From Flagellimonas ochracea (lineage in GTDB: Bacteria; Bacteroidota; Bacteroidia; Flavobacteriales; Flavobacteriaceae): a stretch of DNA of 64,000 nucleotides. Both the position numbers and the translations under genes were made by a program. Of the stretch, positions 10,620 through 18,837 are shown piece after piece. The stretch spans positions 1 to 64,000 of the forward strand of contig NZ_JAAABI010000005.1 of assembly GCF_009903685.1 (NCBI RefSeq), in the 5' to 3' direction. A model generated the notes under the pieces. The model had not been told where the DNA came from, did not search any database, and was given only the letters and a program-made list of their open reading frames with translations. The stretch's first letter is position 1; the number at the start of each line of letters is the position of its first letter.

Positions 10620-11312
10620 ATGATTTTTTTTCAGGACTTAGAGGAAGGGGCTGAGCTTGGTGTATCCATCTCGGAAGAAAAGACCCTATCCGTCGTTGAT
10701 TTGATTGTTAACGGTGGTACCGGAAGTGTCATCATCATTATGGTACTTTTTGTGCTACTTTTTGTGGCACTCTACATTTATTTTGAACGCATTTTTGCCA
10801 TAAAGGCCGCTTCCAAAATCGACAAAAACTTTATGAATCAGATTCGTGATCATATCATGAATGGAAAGTTGGAGGCCGCAAAATTATTGTGTGCCCAAAC
10901 GGACTCACCGGTAGCGAGGTTGACCGAAAAAGGGGTTTCTCGAATAGGTAAGCCCTTGGAGGACATTAATGTCGCCATTGAGAATGCTGGAACGTTGGAA
11001 GTGTACAAACTCGAAAAAAATGTAAGTGTTCTGGCCACTGTGGCCGGTGCCGCTCCAATGATTGGGTTTCTGGGAACAGTAATTGGTATGATTTTGGCCT
11101 TTCATGAAATGGCAAGTAGTGGTGGACAAGCAGAAATGGGTTCGTTGGCTTCAGGAATCTATACGGCCATGACCACAACGGTTGCGGGTCTCATTGTGGG
11201 AATCATCGCCTACATTGGATACAATCATTTAGTAAACCGAACGGATAAGGTGGTTCACAAAATGGAGGCCAACGCCGTTGAGTTTTTGGACCTATTGAAT
11301 GAACCTATTTAA
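10620..11312 (+). CDS. exbB: MotA/TolQ/ExbB proton channel family protein
   Basis: The 230-residue product has one hydrophobic helix near residues 38-60 and two more near 140-162 and 180-205, the layout of ExbB/TolQ. The motif GAAPMIGFLGTVIGM before helix 2 and GIYTAMTTTVAGL in helix 3 are family signatures. With ExbD it forms the inner-membrane motor that uses the proton motive force to energise TonB. It sits eight bases upstream of exbD, followed by tonB. In this phylum the ExbB and TolQ roles are not separated by sequence alone. Confidence 0.92.
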   Translation: MIFFQDLEEGAELGVSISEEKTLSVVDLIVNGGTGSVIIIMVLFVLLFVALYIYFERIFAIKAASKIDKNFMNQIRDHIMNGKLEAAKLLCAQTDSPVARLTEKGVSRIGKPLEDINVAIENAGTLEVYKLEKNVSVLATVAGAAPMIGFLGTVIGMILAFHEMASSGGQAEMGSLASGIYTAMTTTVAGLIVGIIAYIGYNHLVNRTDKVVHKMEANAVEFLDLLNEPI

Positions 11313-11320
11313 GAGGTGGT

Positions 11321-11707
11321 ATGAAATTGAAAGGTAGAAACAAGGTAAGTCCAGAATTCAGTATGTCGTCTATGACGGATATTGTGTTTTTGCTTTTGGT
11401 CTTTTTCATGTTAACTTCCAATGCACCCAACGCGTTGGATTTGCTCTTGCCAAAGGCAAAAGGAAAATCCACCAATACACAAAATGTTTCTGTGACCATA
11501 AACAAGGACTTGGAGTATTTTGTCAACAACGAACAGATTAGTAAGGAATACATTGAAATTGAATTAAAAAAAGTACTTGAAGGTCAAGAGAAGCCTACCA
11601 TTATCCTTAGGGCAGAAGAAAATGTGGCCATAAGAGAGGCAGTAAACGTGATGGATATTGCCAATAGAAATAGTTACAAGGTAATCTTGGCCGTACGGCC
11701 AAAATAA
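11321..11707 (+). CDS. exbD: Biopolymer transporter ExbD/TolR
   Basis: The 128-residue product begins with the charged stretch SPEFSMSSMTDIVFLLLVFFM. The Asp in MTDIVF, at the start of the single membrane helix, is the proton-carrying residue of the family. The rest is the periplasmic ExbD/TolR domain. Its TAA stop overlaps the ATG of the next gene by one base, so the two are translationally coupled. It is a partner of the ExbB and TonB proteins encoded either side. Confidence 0.93.
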   Translation: MKLKGRNKVSPEFSMSSMTDIVFLLLVFFMLTSNAPNALDLLLPKAKGKSTNTQNVSVTINKDLEYFVNNEQISKEYIEIELKKVLEGQEKPTIILRAEENVAIREAVNVMDIANRNSYKVILAVRPK

Positions 11708-12582
11708 TGTCGTTTTTAGATACGAGACACAAGAAAAAATCCTTTACGCTCACTACCTTGATATTGAGCGTACTTCTTCTGTTGCTTTTTTATATCGGAC
11801 TCACATACTTGGACCCACCCATTGAAAATGGAATTGCCGTAAACTTTGGAACCATGGACTACGGAAGTGGAAATATACAGCCTAAAGAGAAGATTCGTTC
11901 TGAGCCCAAAAAGGTGCAGTCTCAGCCTATGGAACAAGCCCAACCGGAAACCCAACCGGAAACCGATAAAGAGGAGCCGGTAGAAAAGGTTTTGACAAGT
12001 GAAGTCGAAGAAACCATAAAAATTAAGCAGCAAAGAGAAGCCAAAAGGAAAGCCGATGAAGTTGCCAAAAAGGCACAATTGGAGGCCGAGCGTATGGCTA
12101 GGGAGAAACGGGTGGCGGAAGAACGAATAAAACAGGAGCAGGATGCTAAGAAAAAAAGTCTGGACGCATTAATCGGAGGTATTGGTAAATCCGATGGAAG
12201 TGCCACAGGCAGTGAAGGTGATGATAACAAGGCTGGTGACAAGGGTCAACCCGATGGTAATCCTTATGCAACCTCCTATTATGGAGTTCCGGGCAATGGC
12301 AATGGTACAGGAGGTTATGGTCTCAAAGGGCGGTCACTGGTCAATCAAGGAAAAGTGCAGCAAAAATGCAATGAGGAAGGCCGTGTTGTCGTCCGGATTG
12401 TCGTGGGAAGAAACGGTCGGGTAATTCAAGCAACGCCCGGTGTTAAGGGAACAACCAACAATGCTCCGTGTCTTCTTCAACCCGCCAAGGAAACGGCTCA
12501 ACTTCACAGATGGAATCTAGACGCCAATGCTCCCGCTGAGCAAATAGGCTTCGTAGTTGTAAACTTTAAATTAGGGCAATAG
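11707..12582 (+). CDS. tonB: Energy transducer TonB-like protein
   Basis: This 291-residue protein has one N-terminal membrane helix (about 14-32), a long Pro/Gln/Glu and then Lys/Glu/Ala-rich charged linker (about 55-150, probably extended or coiled coil), a Gly/Asn-rich spacer and a C-terminal domain beginning near residue 195. The C-terminal domain contains GRVVVRIVVGRNGRVIQA, which resembles the TonB/AgmX-type C-terminal fold. Gene order with exbB and exbD supports a TonB role: linking the motor to outer-membrane receptors such as SusC. Its TAG stop overlaps the GTG start of folC by one base. Confidence 0.82.
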   Translation: MSFLDTRHKKKSFTLTTLILSVLLLLLFYIGLTYLDPPIENGIAVNFGTMDYGSGNIQPKEKIRSEPKKVQSQPMEQAQPETQPETDKEEPVEKVLTSEVEETIKIKQQREAKRKADEVAKKAQLEAERMAREKRVAEERIKQEQDAKKKSLDALIGGIGKSDGSATGSEGDDNKAGDKGQPDGNPYATSYYGVPGNGNGTGGYGLKGRSLVNQGKVQQKCNEEGRVVVRIVVGRNGRVIQATPGVKGTTNNAPCLLQPAKETAQLHRWNLDANAPAEQIGFVVVNFKLGQ

Positions 12583-13796
12583 TGACCTACAGGGAAACAC
12601 TGGAATGGATGTTTGCCCAATTGCCCATGTACCAACAAAAGGGTGCAGCTGCTTATAAGGATAAATTGGATAACACAATCCTTTTTTCCGAAGTGTTGGG
12701 CAATCCAGAAGAAAAATTTAAAAGCATCCACGTAGCAGGAACCAACGGTAAAGGTTCTAGCAGTCATATGCTTGCTTCCATTCTTCAAGAGGCAGGGTAT
12801 AAGGTTGGACTTTACACTTCTCCCCATCTGAAAGACTTTCGTGAACGCATTAAGATTAATGGGGAAATGGTCAGCAAACAGTTTGTGAAGCAGTTTATAG
12901 TTGATCATAGATCTTTTTTGGAGCTTCATCGGCTTTCTTTTTTTGAAATGACAGTGGGAATGGCGTTTACTTATTTTGCGGAAGAAAAGGTAGACGTTGC
13001 GGTAATTGAAGTGGGCTTAGGTGGGCGTTTGGATTCTACGAACATCATTATCCCGGAAGTGAGCCTGATCACCAATATCGGATTTGACCACAGCAATATA
13101 CTTGGCGATAGTTTGGAAAAAATAGCAATGGAGAAGGCAGGCATAATAAAGCCCAATGTACCGGTGGTGATTAGTGAGCGCCAACCTGAGACTGAGACCA
13201 TATTCAAATTGATTGCTAATCAACGAAGGGCCAATATTGTTTTTGCAGATGAATTGGAAATTGCGGATTACGAATCAGATTTGAACGGCCACTATCAAAA
13301 AAGAAATATTCGTGGTGTGGTCGCATGTTTAAAACAACTTAGCAAGGACTATGAAATAACCAATGAGGCCATTCTAAAAGGATTGAAAAATGTGGTTGCC
13401 AATACTGGAATTTTAGGAAGGTGGCAAGTATTGGGAAATAATCCCACCGTGGTGTGTGACACGGCTCACAACAAAGATGGGTTGAAACTAGTGATAACCC
13501 AGATTCTGGAAGAAACTTTTCGGGAATTACATCTAGTTTTAGGTTTTGTGACCGATAAGGATGTAATAAGCTTGTTGAAGCTGTTCCCAAAAAATGCCCA
13601 CTATTATTTCGTAAAGCCCGATGTACCTCGAGGAATGGAGGTGGAGGTGGTCCAAAAATTGGCCTCTGACAACAGAATTAACGGGGTTGGATACGCATCT
13701 GTTAAGGACGGATACCATGCGGCTTTGGACGCCGCTGAAAAAAATGACTTCGTCTTTGTTGGAGGCAGTACATTTGTGGTTGCAGAAATCGTATGA
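12582..13796 (+). CDS. folC: Bifunctional folylpolyglutamate synthase/dihydrofolate synthase
   Basis: The 404-residue Mur-ligase-family enzyme adds glutamate to dihydropteroate and tetrahydrofolates in the cytoplasm. The ATP-binding P-loop GTNGKGSSSH lies near residues 49-58, the family EVGLGGRLDSTN motif near 142-153, and the CDTAHNKDG motif near 291. Translation starts at GTG, whose G is the last base of the tonB stop codon, so folC is coupled to the exbB-exbD-tonB genes. Length is normal for FolC. The linkage to energy-transduction genes has no metabolic logic and is probably operon packing. Confidence 0.94.
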   Translation: MTYRETLEWMFAQLPMYQQKGAAAYKDKLDNTILFSEVLGNPEEKFKSIHVAGTNGKGSSSHMLASILQEAGYKVGLYTSPHLKDFRERIKINGEMVSKQFVKQFIVDHRSFLELHRLSFFEMTVGMAFTYFAEEKVDVAVIEVGLGGRLDSTNIIIPEVSLITNIGFDHSNILGDSLEKIAMEKAGIIKPNVPVVISERQPETETIFKLIANQRRANIVFADELEIADYESDLNGHYQKRNIRGVVACLKQLSKDYEITNEAILKGLKNVVANTGILGRWQVLGNNPTVVCDTAHNKDGLKLVITQILEETFRELHLVLGFVTDKDVISLLKLFPKNAHYYFVKPDVPRGMEVEVVQKLASDNRINGVGYASVKDGYHAALDAAEKNDFVFVGGSTFVVAEIV

Positions 13797-13835
13797 TTTT
13801 TTGTGATATTCTTTTCCGAATGTAAAAAATGATGC

Positions 13836-13843
13836 TATATTTG
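13836..13843 (+). promoter_or_regulatory. Candidate -7 promoter element of tRNA-Val(UAC)
   Basis: TATATTTG is a full match to TAnnTTTG and lies 21 bases before the mature tRNA 5' end, which suits a short leader. The -33 part is not clear. Confidence 0.55.
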
Positions 13844-13864
13844 CACTCCGTTTTGAGAAAATAC

Positions 13865-13939
13865 GGGCTCTTAGCTCAGTTGGTTCAGAGCACCTGCCTT
13901 ACAAGCAGGGGGTCACTGGTTCGAATCCAGTAGGGCCCA
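13865..13939 (+). tRNA. tRNA-Val, anticodon UAC
   Basis: All four stems fold: acceptor GGGCTCT/AGGGCCC (one G-U pair), D stem GCTC/GAGC, anticodon stem CCTGC/GCAGG around loop CTTACAA with anticodon TAC at 13900-13902, and T stem ACTGG/CCAGT. The 3' CCA is not encoded after the discriminator A. A terminator follows 15 bases downstream. Confidence 0.97.
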
Positions 13940-13953
13940 CAAAGTAAACACAA

Positions 13954-13988
13954 GGCCTCAGAAGATTTTGATTTTCTGAGGCTTTTTT
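13954..13988 (+). terminator. Rho-independent terminator after tRNA-Val
   Basis: GCCTCAGAA at 13955-13963 pairs perfectly with TTCTGAGGC at 13974-13982 and six T residues follow. A second weaker hairpin (ATGTGC 13989-13994 with GCACAT 14004-14009, then five T) lies right behind it and may be a backup. Confidence 0.9.
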
Positions 13989-14082
13989 ATGTGCAAACTA
14001 TTCGCACATTTTTCTGCTAACCTTACTGCGTATAAAGTCATCTATCTTGAAGTATATGGATTTTAACGTTTGATGACTTCTC

Positions 14083-14517
14083 TCATTCGAAAGGAAAAAC
14101 AGATTTCCCTTTTTTTATATCAGCTATCAGGTCTTCAATTGTTGTTTTTTGAAGACTCTTTACAAATTCACTATTGGCCCGACCTACAATATCGTGAAGA
14201 ACACATGGATTTTTGTCATTACACGCCTCAAGGTCGAGCACGCAAGAGTTTAAACGTTGTCTACCATCAATGACTTCTATAATCTCGATCAAGGATAATT
14301 TTTTGTCGTTGTTGGTTAGATAAAATCCACCTTTGGGGCCTTTGGTGGAAGAAATTATGCCGTGACGGGATAAATCCTGTAGCAGTTTGGCCAAGTAGGA
14401 TTTTGGCACCTTGATTTTGTCACTGATATCTTTTGTCATCAATTTCTCTTCCTCATTTGAATTCAGTGACAGATACAATACCGCTTTTAGGGCATATTTG
14501 GCCGAATTGGAAAGCAT
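14083..14517 (-). CDS. Rrf2-family transcriptional regulator, IscR/NsrR type
   Basis: The product starts MLSNSAKYALKAVLYL, a standard Rrf2 N-terminus, so the ATG at 14517 is preferred over a TTG six codons upstream. The 144-residue protein has a winged helix (about 1-75, recognition segment near SYLAKLLQDLSRHGII) and three cysteines at 92, 99 and 105, very close to the Fe-S ligand spacing of IscR and NsrR. It should therefore sense an Fe-S cluster state such as NO, oxygen or iron supply. It is divergent from the nos operon across 117 bases that also hold an FNR-type palindrome, so it is a likely regulator of N2O reduction. The exact signal is inferred. Confidence 0.88.
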   Translation of the reverse strand: MLSNSAKYALKAVLYLSLNSNEEEKLMTKDISDKIKVPKSYLAKLLQDLSRHGIISSTKGPKGGFYLTNNDKKLSLIEIIEVIDGRQRLNSCVLDLEACNDKNPCVLHDIVGRANSEFVKSLQKTTIEDLIADIKKGKSVFPFE

Positions 14518-14569
14518 TTTCGTTCGTTTTTTCAAAATATAAGGATAAAAAGATGTTTTTGTCTTAAAT

Positions 14570-14583
14570 ATGATTTAAATCAT
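14570..14583. promoter_or_regulatory. FNR/CRP-type operator palindrome
   Basis: ATGATTTAAATCAT is a perfect 14-base palindrome matching the TGAT-N4-ATCA core of FNR/DNR-type sites. Its centre is about 33 bases upstream of the centre of the TACTTTTG element, i.e. near -40 relative to the expected start, which is the class II activator position. It could also act on the divergent Rrf2 gene. Confidence 0.6.
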
Positions 14584-14605
14584 GTTTTTGGCAAATTCGG
14601 CTATC

Positions 14606-14613
14606 TACTTTTG
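14606..14613 (+). promoter_or_regulatory. Candidate -7 promoter element of the nos operon
   Basis: TACTTTTG is a full match to TAnnTTTG, 21 bases before the cytochrome c ATG. The nearest TTG (14588-14590) is only 15 bases upstream, too short for a normal -33 element, which fits an activator-dependent promoter. Confidence 0.55.
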
Positions 14614-14634
14614 AGGAATTATTAAAAAAAGCCC

Positions 14635-15141
14635 ATGAAAACCAGTATTACATTAAGCATAGCACTAATAGCGTCACTTATTTTGGGTTGCGGCGGAAAG
14701 ACTGAAAAAAAAGAGGATGGCTTTAGTGTTAAAAGACAGAAAACCGAACAAGAAAAAGAGCAGAGCACTATTGAAACAAATGTGGTCAAAGCCTCGGAAA
14801 GAGTTGATTTGGGCAACATAGGAGTTGGCCCGATCAAGTCCATGACCTTGGACGACCAAATAGATCAGGCCATGGCCGATAAGGGCAAAGAGGTCTATGA
14901 TAGAATGTGTCTTGCTTGTCATAGGATTGGGAAAAAGTTCATTGGTCCTGCACCCGACGGAATTTTGGATAGACGATCTCCCGAATGGGTGATGAACATG
15001 ATTCTGAATCCGGAGGTGATGGTTAAGGAAGACCCACTGGCCAAAGAGCTGCTCATTGAATTCAACGGATCTCCCATGGCCAACCAAGGTCTCACTGAAG
15101 AGGAGGCCAGGGCCGTGCTAGAATACTTTAGAACATTATAA
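14635..15141 (+). CDS. Lipoprotein c-type cytochrome of the nos cluster
   Basis: The 168-residue product has a lipoprotein signal with lipobox Cys19 (SLILGC), a charged, flexible Lys/Glu linker (about 21-60) and one class I cytochrome c domain with haem motif CLACH at 92-96 and a candidate axial Met in NGSPMANQG. It is the first gene of the nos operon and lies ten bases before the fasciclin gene. A membrane-anchored periplasmic cytochrome here most likely carries electrons to NosZ, replacing NosR-type donors; this role is inferred from position. Confidence 0.88.
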   Translation: MKTSITLSIALIASLILGCGGKTEKKEDGFSVKRQKTEQEKEQSTIETNVVKASERVDLGNIGVGPIKSMTLDDQIDQAMADKGKEVYDRMCLACHRIGKKFIGPAPDGILDRRSPEWVMNMILNPEVMVKEDPLAKELLIEFNGSPMANQGLTEEEARAVLEYFRTL

Positions 15142-15150
15142 TATCCACTT

Positions 15151-15732
15151 ATGAAAACAACCACCAAGATTAAATTGTTAGTTGGTTCGTTATTTACAGT
15201 ATGTCTTTTCTTTAGCTGTAAAAACGAGGCTAAAACAGAAACTACCACCACTTCCAATACAGAAGCTGGACAGCCTACCACAAAGCAAGGGCAAGCTTTT
15301 TTAAAAGATGATGAAGCAACACCCAACGTTTTGGACATTGCCATTGGTTCCGAAGATCATACAACGTTAGTTGCAGCGGTTCAAGCTGCGGAACTTGAGA
15401 ATGCATTGGTTAACGCAGGGCCTTTAATGGTTTTTGCCCCGACCAATGCGGCATTTGATGCCCTTCCCGAAGGAACTGTGGAGAATCTATTGAAACCGGA
15501 AAACAAAAATGATCTGGCCAATATTCTAAAATATCATGTGACGCCGGGCAGGTACACTAAAGATTTTTTGAAAAAATTCAAAAAACTTGGACAGGCCAAT
15601 AATCAAAATGTAATGATTGAAGTGAAGGGAGATGATGTCTACGTGGGTGGAGCCAAGATTATTGCCAGTGTTCCTGCAGGAAATGGAATTGTACATGTTG
15701 TGGACAAGGTAATTCTTCCACCATCTGAATAA
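15151..15732 (+). CDS. Fasciclin-domain lipoprotein
   Basis: A lipoprotein signal ending at Cys23 (LFFSC) is followed by a Thr/Gln-rich linker and one fasciclin domain from about residue 55 to the C-terminus at 193. The signatures FAPTNAAFDALPEGT and YHVTPGRYT and the terminal HVVDKVILPP block are clear. Fasciclin domains mediate adhesion or protein contacts outside the cytoplasm. The gene sits between the cytochrome and nosZ with short gaps, so it probably acts in assembly or docking of the periplasmic N2O reductase; no direct function is shown by sequence. Confidence 0.9.
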   Translation: MKTTTKIKLLVGSLFTVCLFFSCKNEAKTETTTTSNTEAGQPTTKQGQAFLKDDEATPNVLDIAIGSEDHTTLVAAVQAAELENALVNAGPLMVFAPTNAAFDALPEGTVENLLKPENKNDLANILKYHVTPGRYTKDFLKKFKKLGQANNQNVMIEVKGDDVYVGGAKIIASVPAGNGIVHVVDKVILPPSE

Positions 15733-15759
15733 ATTAAAACAACTAATAACATCATAACT

Positions 15760-17715
15760 ATGAGAACAATCAAAAATCCAATACTATTTATTTTGGGCCT
15801 GTCCCTAATACTATTCAGTTGCAAGGACCAAAATCAAGGTAATAATGGAGCACTTACTTCAAATGCAGCGGAAAGAGTATATGTCGCTCCCGGGGAACAT
15901 GACGAGTTCTATGCATTTATTTCAGGAGGATTCAGTGGCCAATTATCGGTGTATGGTCTTCCATCGGGCAGACTTTTTAAGGTTATACCCGTATTTTCTC
16001 AAGATGCTGAAAAAGCTTGGGGATATAACGAGGAAACCAAACCTATGTTGAACACTTCCCATGGATTCATTCCCTGGGACGATTCACACCACCCAGATAT
16101 CTCCCAGACCAATGGGGAACTGGATGGTCGATGGGTTTTCATCAATGGAAACAATACCCCAAGAATAGCCAAAATTGACCTTAGCGTTTTTGAAACCACT
16201 GAAATTATTGAAATACCCAATAGTGCAGGGAACCACAGCTCGGCCTTTGTAACCGAGAACACCGAATATGTGGTGGCAGGGACTCGATTCTCCGTTCCGG
16301 TTCCACAACGCGATATGCCCATTAACGAATATAAGGGTAATTTTAAGGGTGCACTCACCTTTATCAGTGTGGACCCAGAGGATGGTGGAATGGACATAAA
16401 GTTTCAGTTGATCATGCCTGGGTTTGATTATGACCTATCCCATCCGGGAAGAGGAAAATCCCATGGATGGTTCTTCTTCACCACATATAACACAGAGGAG
16501 GCCAGTACATTACTCGAGGTAAATGCTTCCCAAAATGATAAAGATTTCATCGCTGCGGTAAATTGGAAGAAAATTGAGGAATATGTAAACAACGGAGGAG
16601 GAACCATGATGCCTGCCAACTATGCACACAACGTATATGACGAAGAGACCCATACTGGATCCTCTACTATGAAGAAAGAGGTACGGGTAGTGAATCCAGC
16701 GGAGGTGCCCGGAGCTGTATTTTTGTTGCCGACCCCAAAATCTCCACACGGATGTGATGTTGACCCGACCGGAGAATACATTGTAGGTAACGGAAAACTC
16801 TCCGCAGATTTAACAGTACACTCATTTACCAAAATGCTCGAAGCCATTGAGGGTGAAAAGTATGATGGAGACGCCTATGGCATACCCATCCTAAATTTTG
16901 AGGATGTATTGGCCGGAACCGTAAGCCAACCTGGTCTAGGGCCATTGCATACCGAGTTCGATGGCAATGGTAATGCCTATACCACATTTTTCATTTCCTC
17001 TGAAGTTGTAAAATGGAAATTGGGTACTTGGGAAGTTGTTGATAGACAGCCGTGTTATTATTCTGTGGGTCACTTAATGATTCCTGGCGGTAATTCCAGA
17101 AAACCATTCGGTAAGTATGTAGTGGCCATGAATAAAATCACCAAGGACAGATATTTGCCAACAGGTCCAGAAGTCACCCAATCGGCACAGTTATATGACA
17201 TTTCAGGCGAAAAGATGGAACTCCTATTGGATTTTCCAACAGTAGGTGAGCCACACTACGCCGCCGGCATTGCCGCAGATATCGTCAAGGAACGTTCCAA
17301 AAAAATCTTTAACCTAACAGAGAATAAACACAAATATGGCATTACTTCAGATGCCGATGTTCGTGTGGAACGTGATGGGAATGAAGTTCATATTTATATG
17401 TCCATGATCCGTAGCCATTTCAATCCTGATAATATTGAGGGAATCAAAGTGGGGGACAAAGTATATTTCCACGTGACCAATTTGGAACAGGATTATGATG
17501 TGCCCCATGGCGTAAGTATAATCGGAGCAAATACTTCAGAGTTATTGATTATGCCAGGACAAACGGAAACCTTTGTGTGGGAGCCCAAACAACCGGGTGT
17601 ATGGCCATTCTATTGTACCGATTTTTGCTCAGCCCTGCACCAAGAAATGCAAGGCTACGTTCGGGTATCCCCTTCCAACTCCAACATAGATCTTACATGG
17701 TCTTTAGGAGAGTAG
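15760..17715 (+). CDS. nosZ: Nitrous-oxide reductase, clade II
   Basis: NosZ reduces N2O to N2 in the periplasm at a Cu4S centre (CuZ) fed by a CuA site. The 651-residue product carries a Sec-type lipoprotein signal (Cys21 in LILFSC) rather than a Tat signal, which marks clade II (atypical) NosZ. CuZ histidines are visible in DDSHHPD, SAGNHSS, SPHGCDV, GPLHTEF, SVGHL and GEPHYA. The C-terminal cupredoxin domain has the CuA ligands C619, C623, H627 and M630, with an upstream His in VPHGVS. Length is normal. It is the third gene of the operon. No nir or nor gene is nearby, so this organism may be an N2O consumer rather than a full denitrifier. Confidence 0.97.
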   Translation: MRTIKNPILFILGLSLILFSCKDQNQGNNGALTSNAAERVYVAPGEHDEFYAFISGGFSGQLSVYGLPSGRLFKVIPVFSQDAEKAWGYNEETKPMLNTSHGFIPWDDSHHPDISQTNGELDGRWVFINGNNTPRIAKIDLSVFETTEIIEIPNSAGNHSSAFVTENTEYVVAGTRFSVPVPQRDMPINEYKGNFKGALTFISVDPEDGGMDIKFQLIMPGFDYDLSHPGRGKSHGWFFFTTYNTEEASTLLEVNASQNDKDFIAAVNWKKIEEYVNNGGGTMMPANYAHNVYDEETHTGSSTMKKEVRVVNPAEVPGAVFLLPTPKSPHGCDVDPTGEYIVGNGKLSADLTVHSFTKMLEAIEGEKYDGDAYGIPILNFEDVLAGTVSQPGLGPLHTEFDGNGNAYTTFFISSEVVKWKLGTWEVVDRQPCYYSVGHLMIPGGNSRKPFGKYVVAMNKITKDRYLPTGPEVTQSAQLYDISGEKMELLLDFPTVGEPHYAAGIAADIVKERSKKIFNLTENKHKYGITSDADVRVERDGNEVHIYMSMIRSHFNPDNIEGIKVGDKVYFHVTNLEQDYDVPHGVSIIGANTSELLIMPGQTETFVWEPKQPGVWPFYCTDFCSALHQEMQGYVRVSPSNSNIDLTWSLGE

Positions 17716-17744
17716 AGAATCTGCATGATTTTTAGTGATAGACA

Positions 17745-17770
17745 GGGCTGGCTTTAGGGCCGGCCCACCT
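17745..17770 (+). other. GC-rich hairpin between nosZ and the next nos gene
   Basis: GGGCTGGC (17745-17752) pairs with GCCGGCCC (17759-17766) as an 8-bp stem with one G-U pair and a 6-base loop, followed by ACCTTTT. The T run is short and interrupted. It may attenuate transcription or stabilise the nosZ 3' end so that nosZ is made in excess over the maturation genes. Confidence 0.5.
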
Positions 17771-17796
17771 TTTGTCAAAACAAGAAACAATACACT

Positions 17797-18387
17797 ATGA
17801 AGAAATCAAGAATAATTATGGCTTTGGCAGCATTGTTGCCCTTGTTGCTTTTTGTATTTCCGCTTTGGAAAATCACCTTGGAAGCCCCGCAATACCCCAC
17901 TCCTTTAGGTATGTATATTCATATAAACGACTTTGCCGATGCCAATCCCCATGATATCAAAAACATCAATCTGATGAACCACTATGTGGGTATGAAATAT
18001 ATTCCCGATGCAATCCCGGAATTCAAAATTTTTCCGATCGGAATTGTTATTACCACTATAATTGGTTTGATCATCGCGTTCAAGGCCAACCACAAATGGT
18101 TCTTGTACTGGTTTATTATGATGGTTTTGGTTAGTACCGCTGGATTGATTGATTTCTATTTGTGGGAACATGAATATGGTCATGACTTGGACCCCAGGGC
18201 CATCATGAAGTTTACAAATCCCGACGGCTCCGTTATGGGGTTCCAACCTCCATTCTTTGGCACCAAGAATATCTTAAACTTTACGGCACACTCTTATCCT
18301 CGATTAGGAGCTTATTTTTTGGGATTGGGTATTGCCTTGGGCCTTGTGGCTTATTATCTGGGAAGGAAACAAACCTTAAAGGCGTAA
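17797..18387 (+). CDS. Nos-cluster integral membrane protein, NosB-like
   Basis: The 196-residue product has about four hydrophobic helices (near 7-25, 74-92, 105-120 and 170-188) separated by a long loop rich in His, Asp and Tyr that includes WEHEYGHDLDPRA and FTAHSYPRLGAYF. It lies between nosZ and nosL, the place taken in clade II clusters by the uncharacterised membrane protein NosB. The His-rich loop would suit copper handling. The NosB link is by position, size and topology only, so the symbol is withheld. Confidence 0.7.
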   Translation: MKKSRIIMALAALLPLLLFVFPLWKITLEAPQYPTPLGMYIHINDFADANPHDIKNINLMNHYVGMKYIPDAIPEFKIFPIGIVITTIIGLIIAFKANHKWFLYWFIMMVLVSTAGLIDFYLWEHEYGHDLDPRAIMKFTNPDGSVMGFQPPFFGTKNILNFTAHSYPRLGAYFLGLGIALGLVAYYLGRKQTLKA

Positions 18388-18389
18388 CG

Positions 18390-18824
18390 ATGAATGTTCG
18401 TGATAGTTTTTATATAATTGTCATTGTATTGCTTGGTGGTTGCAGTGCTAAGCCTCAACCCATTGAATACGGTTCGGATAATTGCCATTTTTGTAGAATG
18501 ACGATTGTGGATGCAATTCATGCAGCTGAAATGGTTACCGATAAAGGGAAGGTCTTCAAGTTTGATGCGGTGGAATGTATGGTAAACTATCAAAAGGAAA
18601 TTGATTCCACAGAAATTTCCATGTACCTCTGCAATCATTATTCCGAACCAAAAGAATTGATTGATGCTACTGGGGCCATGTTTTTGATCAGTGAAAATAT
18701 CCCTAGTCCAATGGGTGAGTTTTTAACGGCATTTAAGTCTGAAAAAGAAGCATTGGTTCAAAAGAATGAAAACGGAGGAGAAATCTACACATGGAATGAG
18801 TTACTGAAAAGATTCAATAGATAA
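18390..18824 (+). CDS. nosL: NosL, copper chaperone lipoprotein
   Basis: NosL delivers Cu(I) for CuZ assembly in the periplasm. The 144-residue product has a lipobox at Cys18 (LLGGC) and the metal motif CHFCRM (C32, C35, M37), matching the CxxCxM signature of the family, followed by the FDAVECMVNY segment typical of NosL. It begins two bases after the preceding stop, so the genes are coupled. Confidence 0.93.
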   Translation: MNVRDSFYIIVIVLLGGCSAKPQPIEYGSDNCHFCRMTIVDAIHAAEMVTDKGKVFKFDAVECMVNYQKEIDSTEISMYLCNHYSEPKELIDATGAMFLISENIPSPMGEFLTAFKSEKEALVQKNENGGEIYTWNELLKRFNR

Positions 18825-18837
18825 TCAGAACACGGCA

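Noticed and set aside
13989..14013. Regulatory operator for the Rrf2 gene
   Set aside because: The ATGTGC/GCACAT repeat is at the 3' end of both flanking transcripts and followed by T; a second terminator is simpler.
14551..14566. NsrR-type site (AAGA...TCTT)
   Set aside because: Only four-base arms match, with an eight-base gap; too weak to call beside the perfect FNR-type palindrome.
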